A DNA stretch of 64,000 nucleotides, from the NCBI RefSeq assembly GCF_004210375.1, contig NW_027467782.1:31351276-31415275 (forward strand). Reading direction: 5' to 3'. A program made the position numbers and the translations under genes. The DNA comes from Tachypleus tridentatus (taxonomy: Eukaryota > Arthropoda > Merostomata > Xiphosura > Limulidae). This document shows positions 34,801 to 44,298 of this stretch, in pieces. The notes beneath the pieces are model-generated. The model saw only the letters and a program-made list of their open reading frames with translations. It was not told the DNA's origin and did no database searches. How positions within the stretch are numbered: the stretch's first letter is position 1; each line of letters opens with the position of its first letter.

Positions 34801-35229
34801 AAAGATTTTGTAATGCAGAAAGAAAAATTTCTTCAACCAATGACTGTTTTAACGATCTAACAATTATTGTCCATAATTCGCAAATAATGAGTGAGATGTA
34901 TCTCTAGTCCCATGGTTTTCTCAGTTTTTATTGTATTGAAATTACTTATCTTTAGCATTACTGCCACATATTTCTTAATGTGGATCAATAACTTCATCAA
35001 TATACACCTTCTAAGTTCTGAGATGGCAGTGAGTATATGAAAATTTCAAATTGTGGTGTTTTTGAAGTGATGCTACAAAGAATGAGACAAAAACCACGAC
35101 CTTGCCTGTAAAAAAGTTCTTGTGCAATTATTCTTTGTAGGCAGGCAACCAAGCAAGTGGCTAGATTTGGGAGAGCAACATAAGACATTTGGAAATATTT
35201 TCCACATTTATACTCTTATAAACTGTATG
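31821..35229. other. Long stretch without recognised genes
   Basis: A minus-strand frame of 158 codons (33107-32631) is the longest here. It is hydrophobic and AT-driven, with no motif. The stretch may hold missing 5' PA2G4 exons or 3' sidestep-like exons, but none could be identified by eye. Confidence 0.3.
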
Positions 35230-35796
35230 ACAGTGGAAAACAAGGTGTTCTGCTGCATACCATATATTCCTGACATTTGGCTAAAACTAGTGAGAAAATA
35301 TGGCATTCCAGTTAATACCAAATTTATTCAAAAACCAGGCAGAACACTGAGGTCTATACTGTGTAAAAACTGCACTGACAAACAAGTAGAAAAATGGAAA
35401 TCAGATTCAAAGAACATAAAAGTCTCCTTTACACGTTTTGAACACTGCAAGTCAAATAAACACAACATAACCATAGAAAACACCCAAATACTAAAAAAAG
35501 AAACAAACACAAACAAACGCAAAATTAAAGAAGCCTTATTTATTCAACAAATTAAGCCCAAATTAAACAAATACAAAGGAACACCTTTATACCTAGATCA
35601 AGAATAATATAATAAATAATAAAATAAATATTATAAAATTATATATTGAAACACCTAGCACGCCCTCTACATTCCGACACTCAGTTACATAACCCCCTTC
35701 AAACATATGGTCAGCTTCCGGTCAGTTACCTCTTTCTTTGTGAACCTGACGATGACCGAAGAAGGTAGAAACGTTGTTCGCTCCTCTATTTAAAAA
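35230..35796 (+). mobile_element. Penelope-like element, 3' portion with GIY-YIG region end
   Basis: Plus-strand reading gives CIPYIPDIWLKLVRKYGIPV, NTKFIQKPGRTLRSILCKN, then (with the central GIY-YIG core missing) DKQVEKW, FEHCKSNKHNITIENTQILK and IKPKLNKYKGTPLYLDQE, a characteristic Penelope-like C-terminus, then the 3' non-coding part ending near AACGTTGTTCGCTCC. It is broken. A SINE1 sits directly at its right edge. Confidence 0.85.
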
Positions 35797-36073
35797 GGCC
35801 CGGCATGGCCAAGCGCGTTAAGGCGTGCGACTCATAATCCGAGGGTCGCGGGTTCACGCTCACGTCGCGCCAAACATGCTCGCCCTCCCAGCCGTGGGGA
35901 CGTAAAAATTGTGTGGTCAATCCCACTATTCGTTGGTAAAGAATACCCCAAGAGTTGGCGGTGGGTGGTGATGACTAGCTGCCTTCCCTCTAGTCTTACA
36001 CTGCTAAATTAGGGACGGCTAGCACAGATAGCCCTCGAGTAGCTTTGTGCGAAATTCCAAAAAACAAACAAAC
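35797..36073 (+). repeat. SINE1, full-length
   Basis: All segments from GGCCCGGCATGGCCAAGCGC to the AAACAAAC tail are present with few changes, suggesting a younger copy. It forms an inverted pair with the copy at 36538-36814. Confidence 0.92.
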
Positions 36074-36537
36074 CTCTACGTAAAATATTTTCTCAACCCG
36101 AACAAGCCGTTTTTACATGTATATTTTTCTCTACAAGTGGGTTTTCTCGACATCACTGAAAAATGAAACGTTACCTAGTTGTATACAATCTTTTCCGAAC
36201 ATGTTGATAATAATGATATTGTTTCAATTTACATGTAATATTATTCATAACTCTGTAAAAAAAAAACTGTTTAATTGATATATGCAATAAGGTGAAATCA
36301 TAATTTGAAACTGTTTTAAGCTCATGAATACAAAAACACAAACAAAAGAAGTAGTAAAACCATCAGTAAAAAGTGGTTGACATTTTTATCTTGTTCTCCA
36401 ACTAGAAAAATAAAACAACTCGATATGATTATACATGTCCCTGTGTCAGTATTGGTAATACATACTTTCAACTGTTTCTAGGAATACCAGTTCATATGAT
36501 AATACACGTACAAACTGTATTGTTTTTTAGCATGGCT

Positions 36538-36814
36538 TGTTTGTTTGTTTTTTGGAATTTCGCACAAAGCTACTCGAGGGCTATCTGTGCTAGCCGTCCC
36601 TAATATAGCAGTGTAAGATTAGACGGAAGGCAGCTGGTCATCACTACCCACCACCAACTCTTGAACTACTCTTTTACCAACGAATAGTGGGATTGACTGT
36701 AACATTATAACGCTCCCACGGTTAGAGGGTGAGCATGTTTGGCGCGACGCGGGCACGAACCCGCGACCCTCGGATTACGAGTCGCACGCCTTACGCGCTT
36801 GGCCACGCCGGGCC
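36538..36814 (-). repeat. SINE1, full-length, inverted relative to the previous copy
   Basis: The minus-strand reading is complete from head (GGCCCGGCGTGGCCAAGCGC) to AAAC tail. About 460 bp separate it from its inverted partner. Confidence 0.92.
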
Positions 36815-36906
36815 TGAAAGGGAAGGCATGTTTGTTGTACTTGGGATTCGAACCCACGACCCTCGGATTACGACTCCATTACTGTAACCACCTGGCCATG
36901 CCGGGC
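36815..36906 (-). repeat. SINE1 head fragment abutting the previous copy
   Basis: GCCCGGCATGGCCAGGTGG, a Thr-like loop variant and B-box on the minus strand. It is joined directly to the upstream SINE, as if one copy inserted next to or into the other. Confidence 0.85.
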
Positions 36907-37702
36907 TCAGCATGGCCTATCCTCCGACTATTTGCAGAAAAACAAGTCGATATGAAAATAGATGTTAACGGTGCCAGTTTTAGTCTGTTATGCTCTCCGA
37001 TTGTTTATAAAAAATAAGTCTTAAACATGTGCCTAATTAGTTTTGAAATTCCCTGTTGTTTTATTATTTATCATTGACAATACTAGTGACTTCAAGTTGT
37101 TGTCATTTATTGTTTACATCGTTTTAACACGCAGCCGTCATTAGTTTGACAGAAAGTTTGGGTAGTTCTAATAAGTATAATACTCTGAAAACGTGTTTGT
37201 TTTCATAATAAGCTCAGTACCGTCAAATACTTTTCTCACGTCAAGTATTTTCTGCTTATTATTTGTGCCCTCGAAATTTGTGCTCTTTGTAATTTCGAAA
37301 ACTGGGGTCAAGATATAGTATTTTGTAATTTGAAACCAAGTAATAACTTAGTTTACTCACTTTTAGCTTATTTATCAAGCAGAATAAAATAACCATCATT
37401 TTAGTGTAAAAGTAAACACAACTTTACTGTTGTAAAATTGAGGCCATTGCCGTAACAATAATGGCTTATAGGTTTAAAACTGATCACATTTTACATGTAA
37501 TTCGTTGTCTTAACATATTTGAAGGAAAGTAGTTTTAACAAATCTATTGTCCTTAAACATCAAAATTTATTTAACATTTTCAAATGTTAGAAATTTCAAA
37601 CTACTTTTAAAATTATGGAATTTAAACAACTTATTTATTCCCAATAATTTATATGTACCAAATTAATAAGAACAAATAATTCTATTTGCTTTTAGAACTT
37701 AC
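36907..37702. other. Intronic AT-rich sequence
   Basis: Presumed intron of the sidestep-like gene. No exon is recognised. Confidence 0.4.
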
Positions 37703-37813
37703 CAGTACCAGAGATACAAGTGAGAAACAGTCTGGAACCTTCGTTATACGGCCCAATTTTCCCGTATACAGGTGTATTGGTATTACCGAGAATAGTAACA
37801 TCCTTTGACGCAA
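37703..37813 (-). CDS. Sidestep-like Ig protein, exon for start of second Ig domain
   Basis: This 111-bp exon has phase 1-1, acceptor CTTATTATGCAG and donor GTAAGT. It encodes ASKDVTILGNTNTPVYGKIG then PYNEGSRLFLTCISGTG. The GPYNEGxxLxLTC pattern is characteristic of the second immunoglobulin domain of arthropod sidestep-family cell-surface proteins, which guide axons by binding Beat partners. The following exon with the domain's tryptophan was not found. Confidence 0.82.
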
Positions 37814-37891
37814 CTGCATAATAAGATGTTTCTCATACAGATTAAACTTTCAATGAAATCCATCAAACGTTAATAAAAGCTTTTAATTTCT

Positions 37892-38182
37892 AATGATATT
37901 TTAAACGTTTTTTTGATTTCGAATTTCGCGCAAAGCTACTCGAGGGCTATCTGTGCAAGCTGTTCCTAATTTAGAAGTGTAAGACTAAAGGGAAGGCAGC
38001 AAACTCTTAAACTACTCTTTTACCAACGAATAGTGGGATTGATCGTCACATTATAACGCCCTCGCGGCTGAAAGGGCGAGCATGTTCGGTGCGACCAGAA
38101 TTCGAACCCGTGACAATCGGTTTACGAGTCGAACGTCTTAACGCGCTTGGCCATGCCGGGCCAAAAATGATATTTTAAACGT
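37892..38182 (-). repeat. SINE1 with perfect 17-bp target duplication
   Basis: AATGATATTTTAAACGT occurs at 37892-37908 and 38166-38182. Between them lies a minus-oriented SINE1 (37909-38165), slightly deleted in the middle. It is inserted in the intron between the two sidestep-like exons. Confidence 0.95.
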
Positions 38183-39065
38183 GAAAATAGTCAAAGTTAT
38201 AAGGTTAAGAAAAGGTAGTACGAGAAATATGAGCTATCGTTTAATTGTGGCAAAATATTTCTGATAAAAAACAACAGCATATAGTCATATCAGTTATAAC
38301 TTTACACCTTCACGAACTGATTGCGTCTTGATAATAAATTATATCAAGGTTTGGATTGGGGACGGAAAAGGTTTAATGACAATAAGATTTGTTTGTAAAG
38401 ACTTAACAAGAATTTCATGGAAATTCTGACACTTCCCTAAAGTAGAGAAAATAATTAGTTTATTTCATCTTCCTTAACACAGCTACAAAAACGCCTTCAA
38501 ACGTATAACTGGCCCCTGGGAGTGGATGGGAGAATTGTAATGAAACTAGGTAACGTGATAAAACTAAAACCGTTTATTTTGTATTTTTGCCGAAGGTCTA
38601 ACGAACACCGGTTCTAAAGAAGGCCAAAACAAATTTGCTGAAACAGTAGTGATTAATAAAGTATATATATATATATACGAACCTAATTTTAATTTATTGG
38701 TTCTTTTCTTTTAGAGCTATGACACTCACATATTTAAAGCAAGATATTGATGTACTTATAAAAGAATGTTGGATTCATTGCTTAAGTTGTAAGTCTGATA
38801 AGCAGTTCTAAATAGAAAACTTTTTTCCTAGTCTTCAAATACGAGCTACGAATACACAAGAGTGAATGCGGTATAAAGGAAAAGTTATGTCTTTCTTTAC
38901 TTAACATATTTTCTACAAAATTTCTACATATTTAGTAAACCTAGCAATTCTACAAAATCTATATTTTCATGTTACGTAACATTTCCTCCACAGAGCTCTT
39001 TGTTTTATTCAGATATCAAATGAAGTGTTCGTATACTTCCCTGCAGTATTACACTATATACTTAC
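38183..39065. other. Intronic sequence of the sidestep-like gene
   Basis: AT-rich with a short TA run near 38663. No exon is recognised. Confidence 0.4.
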
Positions 39066-39398
39066 CAATAACATCCAGCGTCATAAAGTCGTTCAGGGTT
39101 CGTCTGTACCGAAAATCAACCCTGCATCTATAATCTCCTTCATCATCTTTCTCTACACGGTTGATGATTAATACAGACTGTTGTTCGCTCACGTTGAAGT
39201 AGGCCCTTTGTCCAAGTAACTCACCAGTGAAATGTTTGGCGTTCTTCAAGGGCCCTCTTCTGGAATCCATACTTATAATAGGAGCATTGATTCCTCTCTT
39301 GTACCATAACACCAGAGATACGGAGTCGTCTTATGAAGGAAGACTGATATTACAAGATATATGAGCAGATTCACCCAAGACGGCTTGGTACATAGGAG
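39066..39398 (-). CDS. Sidestep-like Ig protein, V-set Ig domain exon with in-frame stop
   Basis: This 333-bp exon has phase 1-1, acceptor CAGTTTTTGCAG and donor GTAAGTATATAG. It encodes APMYQAVLGESAHISCNISL, then a TAA at 39333-39331, then SVSLVLWYKRGINAPI, SMDSRRGPLKNAKHF, LGQRAYFNVS, SVLIINRVEKDDEGDYRCRV and DFRYRRTLNDFMTLDVI. The paired cysteines, the VLWYK tryptophan and the DEGDYRCRVDF block define a V-set Ig domain of the sidestep type (axon guidance, cell surface). Apart from the single stop, reading frame, phases and splice sites are intact, so the stop could be a sequencing error, a polymorphism or a young inactivation. Confidence 0.82.
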
Positions 39399-39885
39399 CT
39401 GCAAAAACTGATGAAATTTAACAGTATTAACTTCGGGCGTTAATATGTGTACGAGGACATTAGGCGTGCTCGCAGCAGCAGTCAGCTAGACAGTTCTTAA
39501 GTAAGCTGCATCATATGAGGAAGGAAAAAAGTTGCTCATTGCGAACCGTCGATAAAATTTTTAATTTTCGTCCAGATAGAAAACTCAGTATTGTTAACAA
39601 GTTTGTATTTTTTTCTAATTATTTGTACCAAACGTTATTATAAGTTGTGTTGTTCTTTGTACATTAAAATATATTTGTGTTAAGAAAGAAAACTGTTTGT
39701 AAACCTTGTTGACAAATAATATTAATTTGATACATATCGACATTCAATTTACTTCCAAATGTGAATTTAGCTTCCAGGCTACTTGATATCGTAATATCTG
39801 GCATAATAAATAGGAAACTCGACTGGGATAAATTTGTATTATTTTGTCGAATATTGTAATTAAGTTCTTTAATAAAATTCTATCT
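39399..39885. other. Intronic or upstream sequence, nothing recognised
   Basis: No signal-peptide exon for the sidestep-like gene was found here. Confidence 0.35.
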
Positions 39886-40735
39886 TTATTATCTTACACA
39901 CAAACATAACATTCCACTTCTATAAAATTCTAGAGAGTGACAATCATTATTATATTATTAACAAGCGTAATGCCACCCCCTAGTACAGCGATATGTCTTC
40001 GGATTTACAACGCAAAATCACGGATTCGATTCCCCGCGGTGGGCTCAGCAGATAGCCCGCGTGGCTTTGCTATAAGAAAACACACACACGCGTAATATTT
40101 TCGACCTGTACATTTTTATGGTGTAGTGAAACAATAATTTTTATTTTATCGACAGACGTTTCATAATTCTTCAGAAAACTGGGTGATGTAATAATCTGTA
40201 TTATATTATTTTATTCTTTTACAACATGCAACTGGATGCCAAACGTTATTCTCTTTGATAAGTGCATTATTGTTCTATATAATTTTATGATGTTAACAAC
40301 CTTTGTCATATTTTCCTTTTGTACAGTTGTAAGGTTTGACGTTGTTTATTATCTTATCGTCAAAATTAACATTGTTCTTTGGAATAATTGTACGGTATAA
40401 CAATCATTATTATGTTATTGGAAAGTGTAACATTGTCGTATAATTGTATGGTGGTACAATCCTTATTATCTTATTGAGAAGTGAAACATTAACCTATATA
40501 TATATATATATAATTGCATGGTGCAATAATATTAACTTATCATGTAAAACAATCTTTGTTATATTCTTGACAACTGAAACATTGTCGTTCTATAAAATCG
40601 CATTGTGTAATGATCTTTATTATTTCATCGAAAAGTGCAATTATGTCCTCATGTACAAAAGCAGGTGTAACAAATTTTATTTTATTATCGAGAATTATAA
40701 CTATGGCCTTTATTTATTGTATTTTTGAGGTTGAA
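39886..40735. repeat. Old ~65-bp satellite/minisatellite interrupted by a SINE
   Basis: About ten diverged units can be aligned by eye. Each carries AACATTGTCGTTCTATA, ATTGTATGGTGTAACAAT and CTTTATTATCTTATTGA in that order with spacing near 60-70 bp. The array includes a TA microsatellite at 40496-40512 and is split by a SINE2 at 39970-40090. Confidence 0.65.
39970..40090 (+). repeat. SINE2-type tRNA-like SINE
   Basis: TACAGCGATATGTCTTCGGA, TTTACAACGC, ATTCGATTCCCCGCGGTGGG, CTCAGCAGATAGCCCGCGTG, GCTTTGCTATAAG and a CA-rich tail. This is the clearest copy of this family in the window. Confidence 0.8.
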
Positions 40736-40889
40736 TATTATTTACTGATCTTTTGATCTAATGAAAAGCTGGTAGAATTTCATTGTCCTTTAAGTGCCGT
40801 CACATCATCTTGGGGATATATAAATGTATTTACCTCAACAGAGGCTGTCAAAGGGTCCATAATGATCACGTTCACAGCAGCTGAACAGC

Positions 40890-42482
40890 TGAACCACTGG
40901 AGGGAAGGAAAGTAAAAACAATAGTGGAGGAAATGGATTATAAATTTAAAGAGGTCATCGTTGTGAGCGATTCCTTGTCAAAGCATATGGCGTAAATAGC
41001 GAGAAAAAAAAAAGAGAGTTAGATTTTGGTACCTTGAGACATAGGAAAAAGACACAACTGACAGAGCAAGGGATGTAATGAAGGGGACTGGTCACAATGC
41101 TGTGTTGTTATGAACATAGGGGCTAATGATATAGGGAATGATAAGTCTGAGGAGTTAATTAATAACGAAAAGAGGTTGATAAAAACATTTAAAGATAAAG
41201 GCATTAAATGAGAGTATTAGGGATACTGCTAAGAGTTAATTGTGCAAATGAAATTTTGAGTAGATCACCAGGGCTAAATGCCAGGTTGAAATTAATATGC
41301 AAGGATGAGCAGGTTCGCTGGTTGAGCTTGTGGGATCAGTACAGTGAGAGAAGAGTACTTTATGGAATGGATGTTTATACTTAAGTTGGAGAGGATCTAG
41401 CATATATGCAAGGGCTAGTAACTCAGAAGTAAAGGAAGTTTTAAAAGAGGACTAGATACTGGTTAGGGCAAAGATAAATTAAATGAAACAAAATTGAAAT
41501 TTACAGAAAAGTTTAGCACAGGAAATCAGTATAAAGACAGTTATAATAATAGGCTTAACTGTTACTAGTATAATGCTAGAGCTATAAGAAATAAAAAAAT
41601 GATTTAGGGGAACTGGTATGAATATACATTTTGATATCATGGGAATAATTGAAATACGGTTAAATGTAGATGATTTTGATCATAAAATGTTTTTGAAATA
41701 CATGGTTATATGTTATTTAATAAAGATAGAATAGTAAAAAAGGGGAGGAGTGGCTCCATGTATAAAAGTATGATTTACCTCCTGATAAAGTTGAAAATAT
41801 CAATGATAATAGCAAGGAGACCGAATTCAATTTGGTTTTTGTTACTGAATTAAAGAAAAAAACGTTCTTAGTATGAATTTGTTACAAACCATTAAATGAA
41901 ACTAACGAATTTAGTGAGCAACAGTGAGATTAAAATTTAAGCTGCTATTGAAACCATAACTATGGGTCACTTTAATTTCAGGCATATTTATTGGGAAATG
42001 CTAGAGTCAAACCATGATTCTAGCATTTTATGGAAACTGTACAAGAACCTACAAGAAATAATGCTCTTTTAAATTTATTGTTAGCTTGTGAAAGAGAGCT
42101 TTCACCTCTCTTCACTGAGAGGGTGAAAATTTGGGAATACATAGGTGCTGCATATGGAAATCAGGAATAGTGATATTTTTATTCCAAATTTCAAAAAAGC
42201 AAAATTTGAAGGAATGCATCAAGAACTGTCTATTGAAAATTGGATGACTGAGTTATTTGTAGACACTAAGGAAATATGGAAAATGTTTAAAGAAAAAGTT
42301 TTCAAAATTCAAAATCAATATATTCGTACATTAAGAGACAGTAAGGTGCATTAAAAACCAAACTGGCTCACGAAGGTGAGGCATCTTTAGGTATTTGGAT
42401 GCTTCATAAGTAACTGTAATAGTCAACAGAAAATTGTGAAGTATAAAAAAACATATTCAAGGCAATGATGTTTATAGAATAA
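40890..42482 (+). mobile_element. CR1-like LINE, 5' part (ORF1 esterase-like and ORF2 endonuclease)
   Basis: Translations in shifting frames give first an SGNH/GDSL-esterase-like ORF1 region, as in CR1 elements (VIVVSDSLSKHMA for the GDSL block; NIGANDIGNDKSEELIN for the GxND block; YARASNSEVKEVL at the end). ORF2 follows: the endonuclease with FDIMGIIEIRLNVDDFDH and later words up to KPNWLTKEV. Many stops and frame changes make it inactive. The second row of the element resumes after the solo LTR inserted at 42483. Confidence 0.8.
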
Positions 42483-43542
42483 CGACAGCTCAAGGAAACA
42501 TGTCGAGAAACTTGTTGCCATCTGCTTGATTTATTGCTTCTTTATGAAGAACTGACGCTATAAAGGACAAGAGGAGTTATTTAAAACAGAGATTCAGAGA
42601 AAGCCACTGAAAAACATCCGCTTTTTGTTTATATTGGTACAGATAGACACTGTCAAGGTTAAAGTGGGCTATTTAAGCTTAAACTAAAGATGGCAGACTA
42701 TCCACTGTATGTTTGAGTAGAAGTGAAATGACGCAATCGAGGTTAAGGGGGGTTAAGCAAACTTGGACGTTGAAACCAATAAAATCCTTGCATAGCGGGA
42801 CGACGTGACAGTATGTGCTATGATGATCGACTAACCTATGTAATTCACAAGTTCTGGAGTTCATAAACAAGAAGAAACCCTATCCGCTTGACGTCGCGTT
42901 AGTATAAGTTATTATTACGAACTGAGCTGAAGAAATCACAAAGAGGAAGTCAGCTGACACCATGGTAATATGAATAGGCCGACAATCCTCCCCCACTCAG
43001 CTGATATAAAAGGTCCTAGTACAGACACCAAAATATTCAAAATCTAGCACGCAATCCGACATGACTGAGATCATCATCTAGAGAGCTCAGATCTCGTCTT
43101 CATCAAAAGAAGAAGGAAAAGAAGTCAAGAAGGAATCGAGGAACAACTATAGAAAAATGTCTCTTACAAAAAGTAAAAACCAGGCCATTTCACGCCCAAG
43201 CTCTTTCTAAGTAATTCTAATGCTATTATTCCGTATCATCAGCCACCATGATAATAAAAGTAAAAGAATTATCTGTGATAAATATAAAAAAAAACTGTAT
43301 GTGTATGGGTAAATACTAAGTGTTTGAAGGCTTAGATAAAAGTGTTATTGGAAGTCTTAGTCTCGTGTCTCTTTGTTTTAACTATAAATTCTCAAGTTAG
43401 TGCCTGTGTGCTCTATTCGTCCACTACATCCTCACTTCAACTAAAATTTCATGTAACACGAGGTAGTAGTAGTAGAACTCCAATGGATACAACGAAAGAA
43501 TCCACTCAGTCTGCCTGCAAGTCAGTCCGTGACCATGTTACA
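42483..43542 (+). mobile_element. Solo LTR fossil, copy 2, inside the LINE
   Basis: It matches 12712-13594 over its length, including ACAGAGATTCAGAGAAAGCC, a TATA-like GATATAAAAGGTCC box, CTTAGTCTCGTGTCTCTTTG and the GACCATGTTACA end. The LINE reading resumes at once on its right. It belongs to an LTR retrotransposon of undetermined family, and no internal region is present. Confidence 0.6.
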
Positions 43543-44298
43543 AATGGTATAAGAGATAAAATTAAATAAATACATCAAAAATTTAAGAAATATGAATTAA
43601 TTGGAATGATAGATAAACCAAAAGTTGAACAAGATAATTGCATAAATTTTGAGCTTACTAAAATAAAATTGAGAAGTTTAATGAATAATAAAACGCATGG
43701 GCCAAATAATATTTCCTTGAGGGTTTTGAAGGAGGTGAAGGAGCCATAATTTTTGTAAGTTCTTGAAGAATTGACAAATATCAACAGATTGAAAATTACC
43801 TAATGCCACTCCTATCTTTAAGGGAGGTAATAGATGCTTTCCCAGTAATTATAGGCCAATTAGATCAGTTGTGGGAAAAGTTTTAGAAAGTCTGATAAAA
43901 ATACTTTACAAAGTAATTTAATAAAGTTTAAACTTTTATTGGATAGTCAACATGTTTTCACAAAGGGAAAATCTTGTCTTACAAATCTTTTGACATTTTT
44001 TGACAAATCTTTTGCTTTGAAAATGCTACTGCGTATGTTGATACATATAAAGGCGTAGATTTGGTGTATATGGATTATGAGAAATCATTTGACAACGTGC
44101 CACACAAAAGGCTGTAAAGAAACTTATCTCTATCGCTGTGAGACACAAGTTAACTAACTGGAAATTTAGCTTGATGGAAGAAAACAGAGAGTTGTTATAA
44201 ATGGTGTTCAGTCAAACAAGATTAACGTGATAAGTGGTGTGCCTCGAGGCTCATCCTGAGGAATTTTTCTCTTTTTGATTAACGCTAATGATATAGAC
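43543..44298 (+). mobile_element. CR1-like LINE, reverse transcriptase part
   Basis: Words in order: GIRDKIKQIHQKFKKYELIG, NFELTKIKLRSLMNN, KTHGPNNISLRVLKEV, LDSQHVFTKGKSCLTNLLTF, VDLVYMDYEKSFDNVPH (motif A), and NGVQSNKINVISGVP/GSS-like block before LINANDID. Frame changes are frequent. It ends at the 8-bp target site of the hAT insertion. Confidence 0.85.

Noticed and set aside
35797-35870. tRNA-like cloverleaf sequences at SINE1 heads as real tRNA genes
   Set aside because: They are degraded, always joined to the same non-tRNA body, and recur many times; they are SINE heads.
36739-37017. 92-codon plus-strand frame
   Set aside because: Its first two thirds are the antisense of SINE1 heads.
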